A program made the position numbers and the translations under genes. From Falsiphaeobacter marinintestinus (lineage in GTDB: Bacteria > Pseudomonadota > Alphaproteobacteria > Rhodobacterales > Rhodobacteraceae), in assembly GCF_007923355.1 (NCBI RefSeq), contig NZ_VOGO01000003.1, positions 186,001-250,000 on the forward strand: a stretch of DNA of 64,000 nt, given 5' to 3'. The notes under the pieces were generated by a model. It was not told the DNA's origin. It worked only from the letters and a program-made list of their open reading frames with translations, and did not search any database. The first letter of the stretch is position 1. Each line of letters starts with the position of its first letter. Shown here piece after piece: positions 31,068 through 39,170 of the stretch.

Positions 31068-31685
31068 ATGGGGTTCAAAGACAGCCGGTTTTACAAGCGT
31101 ATTCGGTACGGCTCGGCCCTGATCGACTGGCTGGAAGATGGGTTTGATGTACCGGCCCCGGCCGTGGCCAAACGCAGTGTGCTGCAACGCTATGCCTTGC
31201 CGGATGCAACCTGGGTCGAAACCGGCACCAATATGGGCAATACCACCGCCTTTCTGGACAAGTTTGCGGCGCAGATCCACACCATTGAACCGATGCCTGA
31301 ACTGCATGCCTCGGCTACGGCTCGGTTTGCGGACAATCCCAACGTCGAGGTGATCAAGGGCGTCAGCGAAGACGTGTTTCCCGACCTGATCCCGAAATTG
31401 TCAGGCAATGTCTGCTTCTGGCTGGATGGACATTATTCGGGCGAGGGCACGTTTCAGGGCGAAACTGATTGCCCCGTACGGGAAGAACTGCAGGCGATAT
31501 CGGACAATATGGCCCAATGGGACGCCGTCGCCGTGATGATAGACGACATGCGCTGTTTCGATCCGGCCAAACCGGGGTTTTCGCAGTATCCGTCGCGCAG
31601 TTTTCTGGTGGAATGGGCCGACAGCCACGGTCTGATATGGGACATCGAACACGACATTTTCATCGCCCGCAGCAAGCAGCCCTAA
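31068..31685 (+). CDS. Class I SAM-dependent methyltransferase-like protein
   Basis: 205 residues. TWVETGTNMGNTTAFLDKF near residue 45 resembles a Rossmann motif I, followed by IHTIEPMPEL as an acidic motif II. VCFWLDGHYSGEGTFQGETD carries a His/Asp-rich loop seen in TylF/CmcI-like methyltransferases of glycan or secondary metabolism. The substrate is unknown. The ATG at 31068 gives a compact protein; an upstream frame extends through the rpsI terminator and is rejected. The convergent glycosyltransferase suggests surface-glycan decoration, but this is inference. Confidence 0.7.
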   Translation: MGFKDSRFYKRIRYGSALIDWLEDGFDVPAPAVAKRSVLQRYALPDATWVETGTNMGNTTAFLDKFAAQIHTIEPMPELHASATARFADNPNVEVIKGVSEDVFPDLIPKLSGNVCFWLDGHYSGEGTFQGETDCPVREELQAISDNMAQWDAVAVMIDDMRCFDPAKPGFSQYPSRSFLVEWADSHGLIWDIEHDIFIARSKQP

Positions 31686-31719
31686 CTCAATAGGCGCCGA
31701 TCGGCGCTGTGGCGGCCAG

Positions 31720-32670
31720 CTATTTAAAACGCCAGGGTTGCACACTGCGCTTCAAAGACTTGGCAAGGCTATGCCAGGCGGCAGCCCTTAGCGGTGGTGT
31801 TGTATCAGCGGATCTGATCACACGAAACAGGACGCCAACCGGTAAATGCCCGTTTCGCGAACAGCGCTCATACGCCGCCAAGGACAAACCGTTGCCTGCG
31901 TCAAGGGTTTCAAAAAACGCCTTCCACGTCCTGGCGCGATCCTTGGCGACCTGATCCACATCCGCAGATACGCCGCGTGTCCAATACGCCGAAATCGGCA
32001 TCTCAAGATCCAGCCCCGAATACCCCTGCGCAATCATGCGAAGTATCAGGTCGTAATCTGCGCCTGCCGGATAAGAAATGTCATGACCCTCAAGCTTCAA
32101 AAAAACTGAGCGTCGAATAAAGACCGAGTTGTGCCCAAAGGGCATGCGCTGCAAAACGGCTTTGACATTCGTACGTGCGGATTCCTGCTGTTGCCCATCA
32201 CTCGAAATCGGAACGTCCCGACCAAAGGCATAATCAGCGTTTGTCTGCTGCAAGCGATCAGCGACATTCTGAAATATGTCAGCCGACACCAAGGCGTCGT
32301 CCGAGTTGACGAACAGCAAATAGTCACCCGTTGCATGGGCGGCTGCTTTGTTCATTGCGTCGTACAGGTTCAGATCAGGTGCAGAATAAAACCGGACCTT
32401 GTCTGAATCGGCCGTCACGTTTTTTATCAGATCCTGCGTTCCATCGTCAGATGCGCCGTCCTGAATGATGTGCTCATATTCCCTGAACGACTGGCTGTTG
32501 ATACATTCGACCATACGCTTGAAACTGTCTGCACGACCCGATTGAACCAAGTTCCAGGTCGCGGTGATGACCGAAATCAGGGGAGCAGGCGTCGCGGCGC
32601 TATCAGTCTTTGCGGTTTTTTCAGCCACGTCGATCCTCGGCAAAACTGCGGGTTTCAGACTTGCAAACAC
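31720..32670 (-). CDS. Glycosyltransferase family 2 protein
   Basis: 316 residues. A GT-A domain starts at about residue 30 with PLISVITATWNLVQSG, then EHIIQDGASDDGTQDLI and the DxD-type metal motif in LLFVNSDDALV. YPAGADYDLILRMIAQG marks the acceptor-side helix. It is likely cytosolic or peripheral at the inner membrane, making a polysaccharide or glycolipid. The acceptor cannot be told. It is convergent with the methyltransferase-like gene. Confidence 0.9.
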   Translation of the reverse strand: MFASLKPAVLPRIDVAEKTAKTDSAATPAPLISVITATWNLVQSGRADSFKRMVECINSQSFREYEHIIQDGASDDGTQDLIKNVTADSDKVRFYSAPDLNLYDAMNKAAAHATGDYLLFVNSDDALVSADIFQNVADRLQQTNADYAFGRDVPISSDGQQQESARTNVKAVLQRMPFGHNSVFIRRSVFLKLEGHDISYPAGADYDLILRMIAQGYSGLDLEMPISAYWTRGVSADVDQVAKDRARTWKAFFETLDAGNGLSLAAYERCSRNGHLPVGVLFRVIRSADTTPPLRAAAWHSLAKSLKRSVQPWRFK

Positions 32671-32762
32671 AGCCGGGTTCCAGTTCCGAGTCTGTAAATG
32701 CCCAGCACAAGCTGTTTCGCAGGGTCGCTATCATGCGGATTTCCAGAAGGTCAAGAAAACGC

Positions 32763-33401
32763 TCATTCATCTGGCGCGATCAGGCCAAGGCCACGCAGGT
32801 AAATCCCGATCCCGGTTTCAAGCAGGTCTTCGGGCGGAAAGGGCGATGCCGTGCCCGTATTGCGCGCATAAAGTTCAACGACTCCGTGGCTGAGCGCCCA
32901 GATATGCGCACTGAACATCGATGCCGGCGGGCGCTTTTCAGGCGGGATGCGTTGGGACAGATCCGCCGCAGCCTGCTCCAAAACACTGCGCGCGCGGGCC
33001 GCAGCGGCGGCCAGTTCAGGTGTTCGGTTCAGCGAGATACCGCTTTCGAACATCGCGATATAATGGCCTGGGTTCTTGCGGGCAAACGCCAGATACGCTC
33101 GACCTGTCGCCTCAAACGCCGCCAATGCCGATGGCTGGCCTTTGTCATAGGCAAATTGCATCAGATCCGCGAACATCTCAAAGCCCTGTCGCGCGGCCTC
33201 GGCGATCAGGTCTTCGCGACCTGCAAAGTGGCGGTAGACCGCCGCTGGCGTGACACCAGCCGTCTTGGCCGCCTCTGACAGGGTAAAGCCGGTCGGGCCT
33301 TTCTCTTCGATCAGCTGCAGGGCGGCTTCGATGAGGGCCTGACGCAGGTTGCCGTGATGATAACCACGCTTTTTAGCCACCCCAGATCTCCGGCCCGCCA
33401 C
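32763..33401 (-). CDS. TetR/AcrR family transcriptional regulator
   Basis: 212 residues. An N-terminal HTH (about 13-60) with ALIEAALQLIEEKGPTGFTL and AAKTAGVTPAAVYRHFAGRE is followed by an all-helical ligand-binding domain of the WHG type. Its first codons overlap the 3' end of ppk2 by 29 bp, so it is probably translated from the metA-hydrolase-ppk2 mRNA. The ligand and targets are unknown; it may regulate this operon. Confidence 0.9.
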   Translation of the reverse strand: MAGRRSGVAKKRGYHHGNLRQALIEAALQLIEEKGPTGFTLSEAAKTAGVTPAAVYRHFAGREDLIAEAARQGFEMFADLMQFAYDKGQPSALAAFEATGRAYLAFARKNPGHYIAMFESGISLNRTPELAAAAARARSVLEQAAADLSQRIPPEKRPPASMFSAHIWALSHGVVELYARNTGTASPFPPEDLLETGIGIYLRGLGLIAPDE

Positions 33402-34242
33402 ATATCAACGGATCAGCACCCCCGAGCGCCTTTTCGTCCTTGCGGTCATAGTCCAGTGTCAACAGAACATGCCGAATGGCCGATAAACGCGCGCGCCGCT
33501 TGTCGTCCGAGCGGATCACGGTCCACGGCGTCGCGTCAGATTGGCTGCGGGTCAGGGTATCCTTGATCGCATCCGAATAAGCATCCCATTTCTGCAGGCC
33601 TTTGACGTCGATCGAGCTGAGTTTCCACTGCTTCAGCGGATCCTGTTCGCGATCCAGAAAACGGCGTAACTGTTCAGCCTGGCCCACGTTCAGCCAAAAC
33701 TTGAACACATGCACTCCGTCATTGGCCAACGTCTGCTCAAACGGCACCACCTGGCGAAAGAACCGTTCACGTTGGTCGGGTTCGCAAAAGCCAAACACGT
33801 GTTCAACGACGCCACGATTGTACCAACTGCGGTCAAAAAAAACGATCTCACCACCCGAGGGCAGATGATCGATATAGCGTTGGAAATACCATTGCGTCTG
33901 CTCGGCTTCGGTCGGTTTTGCCAACGCCACGACGCGCGCACCGCGTGGGTTCAGATATTCACGAAATCGCTTGATCGTTCCGCCTTTGCCGGCGGCATCC
34001 CGACCTTCGAAGATCATCATGACCCGCTGACCGGTTTCCTTGGCCCAGTACTGCATTTTGACCAGTTCGATCTGCAACGCCTCAAGCTCTTTCTCATAGA
34101 CCTTGCGGGCCAGCCGTTCTGAATGTGGATAATCGGGGTCAAGGATATCGTTTTTCTCGGCCCGCTTGATCGCATTCCGGATCTGATCCGGGGCTTCGTC
34201 CTTGAAAAAACGCGAAATCGCGCCGTCGAAGGGAAGGGTCAT
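33373..34242 (-). CDS. ppk2: Polyphosphate kinase 2
   Basis: Transfers phosphate between polyphosphate and nucleoside diphosphates. The 289-residue single-domain form has Walker A EGRDAAGKGGTIKR at about residues 79-92, Walker B IVFFDRSWYNRGVVE near 140 and the lid module RFLDREQDPLKQWKLS. This is the class I type, favouring NDP phosphorylation. The ATG at 34242 is chosen over an upstream codon whose extension (47 residues) is unlike the family. It overlaps tetR at its 3' end. Confidence 0.92.
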   Translation of the reverse strand: MTLPFDGAISRFFKDEAPDQIRNAIKRAEKNDILDPDYPHSERLARKVYEKELEALQIELVKMQYWAKETGQRVMMIFEGRDAAGKGGTIKRFREYLNPRGARVVALAKPTEAEQTQWYFQRYIDHLPSGGEIVFFDRSWYNRGVVEHVFGFCEPDQRERFFRQVVPFEQTLANDGVHVFKFWLNVGQAEQLRRFLDREQDPLKQWKLSSIDVKGLQKWDAYSDAIKDTLTRSQSDATPWTVIRSDDKRRARLSAIRHVLLTLDYDRKDEKALGGADPLICGGPEIWGG

Positions 34243-34294
34243 GTGCCTGCCTTTTGGTCTTGGTCTTTCAGGGTAATATGGGATGTTAATCGGA

Positions 34295-35257
34295 TTAACG
34301 CAAACCCGCCCGTACGGCAGCACGATCCACGGCAGCCACAATTTCGGGCACGGCGACGTGTTGTGGCATGTGGCCGATCCCATCCAACCGGGTCAGAACC
34401 GCGTCTGGAATGTCACGCACCAGCGCCTCGGCGTGGATCGAAATACTGACCGTTGCGTCGTCCGTACCGTGCAGGATCTCGGTCGGGACTGAAATGTCGC
34501 GATAGGATTGAAACTGCGCCTTTATTTCATTTAGTAAATTCGCCCGCTGCACCGCATTGGCCCGCAAGGATTTACGCCGCAGGGTCAATCCGGGGCCGAA
34601 ATGATGCCCATACCCGTCGGGCGTGGTTTGCGGGGCAAAGACCGAGGCAAGTTCGTGTTCGACCCGCTGATCGCTGACAAACGCGGTCAGCAAGGGCACG
34701 ATCAAGGCGCTGCCCAGACGTGAGGACGTGACCCGGTAAAACATGCCCAGCGGCGTCGTCCAGGGGTGAGAGGCGCCCGAAACCGGAACCAGTGCCGACA
34801 GCGCATCGGGATGATGGACAGCCCAGGCCAGAGCAACAGCCCCGCCATAGCTTTGTCCCAACACGATGGGTTTATCTGCGCCCAGTTCCTGCGCTGCACG
34901 CCGCATCAGATCGGCCTGCTGAGCAATGGTGGCGCCAGTCGTGTTGATCCGGTCAGAATAGCCATGCCCGGGCCGATCGAACGCGATCACCCGATAGCGG
35001 TCAGCAAGCGCCGGGGCCAGGCGAAATGTCATGTCCCGCAAATTGCCGCTGGATCCATGGATCAGCACAACATCCGGACCACGGCCCATGACCTGAGCAT
35101 GTACTTTGACCCCGTCCAGATCCACGATCTGGCCCGTGGGCGGATATGCGGCTTCGGCACGTGTTTCGTGCCGGGCCGCTTTCCACAGCACCAGAGCGAC
35201 CCCAGCAACCGAGGCTAAAGCAATGAAGAACAGGAGGTTACTGGCCAATCTTATCAA
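34295..35257 (-). CDS. Alpha/beta hydrolase
   Basis: 320 residues. An N-terminal hydrophobic segment ([18 protein letters not shown]) may anchor it in the membrane. The fold has [11 protein letters not shown] as oxyanion turn, the nucleophile elbow [14 protein letters not shown], and GTDDATV and GIGHMPQ holding the likely Asp and His. The substrate is unknown. It overlaps the 3' end of metA by 20 bp, so the two are coupled, although a functional link with methionine synthesis is not obvious. Confidence 0.88.
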   Translation of the reverse strand: MIRLASNLLFFIALASVAGVALVLWKAARHETRAEAAYPPTGQIVDLDGVKVHAQVMGRGPDVVLIHGSSGNLRDMTFRLAPALADRYRVIAFDRPGHGYSDRINTTGATIAQQADLMRRAAQELGADKPIVLGQSYGGAVALAWAVHHPDALSALVPVSGASHPWTTPLGMFYRVTSSRLGSALIVPLLTAFVSDQRVEHELASVFAPQTTPDGYGHHFGPGLTLRRKSLRANAVQRANLLNEIKAQFQSYRDISVPTEILHGTDDATVSISIHAEALVRDIPDAVLTRLDGIGHMPQHVAVPEIVAAVDRAAVRAGLR

Positions 35258-36155
35258 TATCGAACGGGGTTGTCTGATAAATCTGGTTTATCCAGTTTCC
35301 ATATAGAAGGTGCGCGTGCGATCTCCACCGGTTTTGCGGTCGCTGGCTTGGATCATCATCGGGGTAATAGTTCACCGGCACGTTAATCGCCGTCCCGCTT
35401 TCAACATCGCGATCATATTCTTGCTTGAGCGTATCGCTGTCATATTCGAAATGGTTGAAGATATAGAGCGCGCGATGTTCGGGATCTTCGACCAGACAAG
35501 GCCCGACTTCATCACTGCCAAGCAGTGTTTTCAGCGCTGGCACCGCGTCAATTTCAGCCTGCTTCATTTCGGTCCAACGACTGACAGGTATGACGCAATC
35601 ATCTGAAAACCCACGAAGAAACGGCGATGCCGGCTCAAGGTTTTGATGCCGAAAACAGCCGAATGCCTTGTGATCCAGCATATGCTTCTTGACCTTGTGC
35701 AGATGGTAAATCATCGCCATCCCGCCCCAGCAGACGCCAAAGGTCGAGTGCACGTTGGTTTGGGTCCACTCAAAAATCTCGGTCAATTCATTCCAGTAAT
35801 CCACATCCGTGAATTCAAGATGTTCAATCGGCGCACCTGTGATGATCAGACCGTCCAGTTTCAGGTCTTTGACCTCCTGAAACGGGCGATAAAAACTGGC
35901 CATATGTTCAGCCGCCGTGTTCCGGGTTCTGTGGTCGCTCATCCGGATCAGCGTCAGTTCGATCTGAAGCGGAGTCGCTCCGATCAGGCGCGCGAACTGG
36001 TTTTCGGTCTGGATCTTCTTCGGCATCAGGTTCAGCAACCCGATTTTCAGCGGACGAATATCCTGATGAACGGCCGCATCGTCGTCCATCACCATCACAC
36101 CCTCGCGCGTGAGCACGTCAAAGGCGGGAAGATCTGCGGGGATTTTGATGGGCAT
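35238..36155 (-). CDS. metA: Homoserine O-acyltransferase MetA (probably acetyltransferase)
   Basis: First committed step of methionine synthesis. The 305-residue protein has the class I amidotransferase-like fold with the catalytic Cys at 142 ([16 protein letters not shown]) and the catalytic-triad region PVSRWTE. Residue 111 ([10 protein letters not shown]) is Glu; in this family Glu at that position favours acetyl-CoA and Gly favours succinyl-CoA, so acetyltransferase activity is expected. It heads a likely operon with the hydrolase, ppk2 and tetR genes. I could not recognise a SAM riboswitch in the 54 bp leader. Confidence 0.93.
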   Translation of the reverse strand: MPIKIPADLPAFDVLTREGVMVMDDDAAVHQDIRPLKIGLLNLMPKKIQTENQFARLIGATPLQIELTLIRMSDHRTRNTAAEHMASFYRPFQEVKDLKLDGLIITGAPIEHLEFTDVDYWNELTEIFEWTQTNVHSTFGVCWGGMAMIYHLHKVKKHMLDHKAFGCFRHQNLEPASPFLRGFSDDCVIPVSRWTEMKQAEIDAVPALKTLLGSDEVGPCLVEDPEHRALYIFNHFEYDSDTLKQEYDRDVESGTAINVPVNYYPDDDPSQRPQNRWRSHAHLLYGNWINQIYQTTPFDIDKIGQ

Positions 36156-36209
36156 GTTCTTAAGCCGTTTGTTTGGGATTCAGGATAAAGGTGTGCTGGG
36201 ATAATGGAT

Positions 36210-37073
36210 TTATCCCTGCATCTCAAGCGTTTCGGCGATCAGACTGGTAAAGTCCTCGGCATCGCGGATCGCGGCCATCTGTTCTGCGGTGACAGTGATC
36301 CCCCAGTTATCGGCCATCGCCTGATAGCGTGGCTGGCGGTGGGCCATCGCCTTGGCATAGGTCCAGCGGATGAAGGTATCCGGATTAACATCTTCTTCCA
36401 TGCAGTTGTTTTCGCTCAGATAAGCGGTCCACATCCTTGCCAGAAATTCAGGCTGGTAGGACATCGGCTTGGGTGCCCGATCAAAGCGACGGATCAGTTC
36501 TTCGGTATGGGCCTCGTCGCCCTTGATCCAGATCATCAAACTGTGTTTGGCCAGTTCGCTCAGCACCGGATCATCCGGGTTTGACGGGTCGACCCATTCG
36601 CAGATTGATCCACCAGTATCGCAGATGAAATTCGGATACCCATACAGCCGCTCGGAACGGTCGATAAAGTACTCGGTGTCCAGCAGGGCGTGGATTTCAG
36701 CCAGCCTGAACTGTTCCTGCCGGCGGCGATATTCTTCGATGGGCAGACCGCCACGTGCTGTATCGCCGGGCTTGCCAAGATAAGTGGACACCGGCGTCAG
36801 GTTCTCAAAGCTGATGTTGGAGCCGATATAGATCGAATCCGTCAGCAAAAGATCCCGCAGGAACGGCACCTTCATCGCCTCGGCTTTGGCGTTGTCGGTG
36901 ATGTATTCCCCCATGTACCGGGTGCCGATGCGGTAATCGATGCTATAGTGAAACCAGCTACCGGCGTCGCGCAAGATGTTGCTGACATAGGTTTTTCCCA
37001 AGCCAGACATGCCAAAAAACAAAATGCGCTTGCGCGGGGCGTCCCGCCATTCTTTAGCCGAGTTGTACAGCAT
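36210..37073 (-). CDS. P-loop ATPase/kinase-like protein of unknown function
   Basis: 287 residues. Walker A FFGMSGLGKTYVSNIL lies at residues 21-28. Other notable segments are SWFHYSIDYRIGTRYMGEYI, NFICDTGGSICEWVD (possible Walker B-like strand followed by a conserved-looking Gly pair) and LMIWIKGDEAHTEELIRRF. The layout resembles a small-molecule or nucleotide kinase rather than AAA+ or ABC proteins. I do not recognise a characterised family. It lies 54 bp upstream of metA on the same strand. Confidence 0.75.
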   Translation of the reverse strand: MLYNSAKEWRDAPRKRILFFGMSGLGKTYVSNILRDAGSWFHYSIDYRIGTRYMGEYITDNAKAEAMKVPFLRDLLLTDSIYIGSNISFENLTPVSTYLGKPGDTARGGLPIEEYRRRQEQFRLAEIHALLDTEYFIDRSERLYGYPNFICDTGGSICEWVDPSNPDDPVLSELAKHSLMIWIKGDEAHTEELIRRFDRAPKPMSYQPEFLARMWTAYLSENNCMEEDVNPDTFIRWTYAKAMAHRQPRYQAMADNWGITVTAEQMAAIRDAEDFTSLIAETLEMQG

Positions 37074-37123
37074 CTGACCCGATCCCTCTTTTCAACCCTT
37101 GCTAGACAGGGTCGCGAGCGGGG

Positions 37124-38026
37124 TCAATCGCGGCGGCGCCCGAATTTCCCGTTCAGGATCAGCAGGCCCAGCCCCAGAAGGGCAAACCCGACAAAGGCGC
37201 GTGGCGGCAGTTCTTCGTCCAGAACCCATGCGCCCAGAACGATGGCAACAGGTGGGATCAGCAAGGTCACCAGCATCAGATTACCAGCACCGGCCATGGC
37301 AAGCACACGGTAGTACAACAGATACGCTCCGGCGGTGGCGATCAGCGCATAATACGCGATGGCGGCCCAGGTCACTGGCTGCAGATCAAAGCCCACAGGC
37401 CCGTCAATGATCAGGGCCGCGGGGATCAAGACCAGCGTCGACCCGGTCAGCATCCCCGCAGCGGCGATCTGAGGCGGCAGGTTTCCAAGCCGCTTGCGCG
37501 CCCAAGCACTTGCAAATGCGTAACTAATGGTGCCTCCGAGGATCGCAAGCTGCGCGGTACTGCGCAGATCAAACGTCAGGAATTGTTCCAGACCGATGGC
37601 CGTCGCGACGCCCAGAAACCCAAGACCGACACCGATGATCTTGCGAACTGTCAGACGTTCATCCGCAAAAACCATCGCTGCCACAATCACGCCGAACACC
37701 GCCGTGGCCGCATTCAGGATCGAGGTCAGGCCACTTTCCACATGCAGCTGTCCCCATGTCATCAGACCAAAGGGAATGACGTTGTTCAACAGACCCATGA
37801 CCAGGAAACTGAACCAGATCCGGGGATCACGCGGGATGGGCAACCTGAGGGCAAAAACCATGCCCCATAATACCAGCATAGCCCAAAAAGTCCTGTGAAG
37901 AACAGCAGTTACGACGGGTACCTCATCTAACGCGATGCGGATCGACAGAAAAGATCCGCCCCAGATCAGACCAAGAAGCGCAAGCTCGCCCCAGGCGCGG
38001 GGGGATATGGATTTTTGAGTGTTCAT
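37124..38026 (-). CDS. DMT family (EamA) transporter
   Basis: 300 residues with ten predicted transmembrane helices in two EamA repeats. The first repeat starts LALLGLIWGGSFLSIRIAL and the second contains AILGGTISYAFASAWARKRL. The C-terminus is short and basic (KFGRRRD). It is probably an exporter of amino acids or metabolites; the substrate cannot be told. A second DMT gene lies 27 bp upstream on the same strand, so the two may be co-transcribed. Confidence 0.9.
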   Translation of the reverse strand: MNTQKSISPRAWGELALLGLIWGGSFLSIRIALDEVPVVTAVLHRTFWAMLVLWGMVFALRLPIPRDPRIWFSFLVMGLLNNVIPFGLMTWGQLHVESGLTSILNAATAVFGVIVAAMVFADERLTVRKIIGVGLGFLGVATAIGLEQFLTFDLRSTAQLAILGGTISYAFASAWARKRLGNLPPQIAAAGMLTGSTLVLIPAALIIDGPVGFDLQPVTWAAIAYYALIATAGAYLLYYRVLAMAGAGNLMLVTLLIPPVAIVLGAWVLDEELPPRAFVGFALLGLGLLILNGKFGRRRD

Positions 38027-38053
38027 AACTGTTTATGAGAGAAATTCAGGCGT

Positions 38054-38923
38054 TCAGGCGACCCGATTCTTGCGGGTTTCGCTGAGAATATTCAGATAAT
38101 TCCCGCCAAAGATTACCAACGCTCCTACTAGCACCCAGACGTCGAGCGGTTCGTTGTAAAGCAACATGCCGACGATGGCGATGGCGGGCAGGCGGGCGAA
38201 GTCAAAGGGGATGACAACGGTGGCCGGGGCAATCGCGAGGGCGTTGGTGATACAGAAATGCGCCAGCAGCCCTGCAAGGCCGACAAGCACCAGAAACGGC
38301 GCTGTCTGAGCCGTTGGCAGGGTGATCATTCCATCATAGGAAGATCCGATAAGTCCTAGAAAAGCTTGAATAACTGTGAGCCAGAACATGATGCACGCGA
38401 TACTGACAAGACCCGTCAAACGCTTGGTGGCGATTGTGGTCAGGGCGAAGAAAAACGCCGCGCTGGCGGCGGTGATGACGCCGATGTTCAACTCGGTCGC
38501 GCCGGGGCGTGCGACGATCAGAATCCCGATGAACCCAATCACTGCAGACACGACGCGGACCCGGGTCAGGCGTTCGCCCAAAAGCATCGGGGACAGGACA
38601 ATGACCCAGAGCGGGTTGGTGAATTCGAGCGCGAAAACCTGCGCCAATGGGGCGACCGTGATCGCGAAGAACCAAAGGTTTTGGCCGATAAAATGTACAG
38701 TGTTTCTAGTGACTTGCAAGCCAAAATGCCTGGTCGTTACTTGACCCCATCGGCGCGTGACCGTCAGAATCAGCGACACGACAAGGATACCGACAAAGCT
38801 GCGGTACATCATGATTTCAAAGGTATCATGCACCGTGCTTAGCTCACGGCCAGCGACCGCCATAGACGAGAAAGAGGCAATTGCCCCGAGCATCCAAAGT
38901 GCAGCTTTGAGAGTATTGGACAC
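38054..38923 (-). CDS. DMT family (EamA) transporter
   Basis: 289 residues, ten predicted transmembrane helices, two EamA repeats (ALWMLGAIASFSSMAVAG at the start and ITAASAAFFFALTTIATKRL at the second repeat). It is only distantly similar to the DMT protein encoded just downstream. Two direct repeats CCGTTTTGTACA (39025-39068) lie about 100 bp upstream and may regulate it. Substrate unknown. Confidence 0.9.
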   Translation of the reverse strand: MSNTLKAALWMLGAIASFSSMAVAGRELSTVHDTFEIMMYRSFVGILVVSLILTVTRRWGQVTTRHFGLQVTRNTVHFIGQNLWFFAITVAPLAQVFALEFTNPLWVIVLSPMLLGERLTRVRVVSAVIGFIGILIVARPGATELNIGVITAASAAFFFALTTIATKRLTGLVSIACIMFWLTVIQAFLGLIGSSYDGMITLPTAQTAPFLVLVGLAGLLAHFCITNALAIAPATVVIPFDFARLPAIAIVGMLLYNEPLDVWVLVGALVIFGGNYLNILSETRKNRVA

Positions 38924-39024
38924 TTGGCTTTCCGGTGTCGGGAATTTGCGACATGAGCACCCCTTCGCGGGGCAGGGTCAAGCCCCAAACATGCCTGAGT
39001 ACCGCGTAAAGCGCCGCGTTTGGT

Positions 39025-39068
39025 CCGTTTTGTACAGGCCCCGGACGGTGGTTGTGCCGTTTTGTACA
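39025..39068. promoter_or_regulatory. Direct repeat pair CCGTTTTGTACA
   Basis: Identical 12 bp copies at 39025-39036 and 39057-39068, 32 bp apart (about three helical turns), in the 247 bp gap between the DMT exporter start and the mttB-type stop. The spacing suggests a regulator bound on one DNA face, most simply for the exporter. The rest of the gap shows no gene. Confidence 0.4.
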
Positions 39069-39170
39069 ATCCAGTTTCGCCACTGAATCGAACCCTGCGT
39101 TCGAAAAACCACCGCCCGTTTCCGGACTGTCCGAACGCAGAGTCTTTGAGTGCGTGACGCCGTCAGCAAG

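Noticed and set aside
36156-36209. Possible SAM riboswitch before metA
   Set aside because: The 54 bp leader is short and I could not find the stem and pseudoknot sequence of SAM-II or related classes. A covariance-model search would be decisive.
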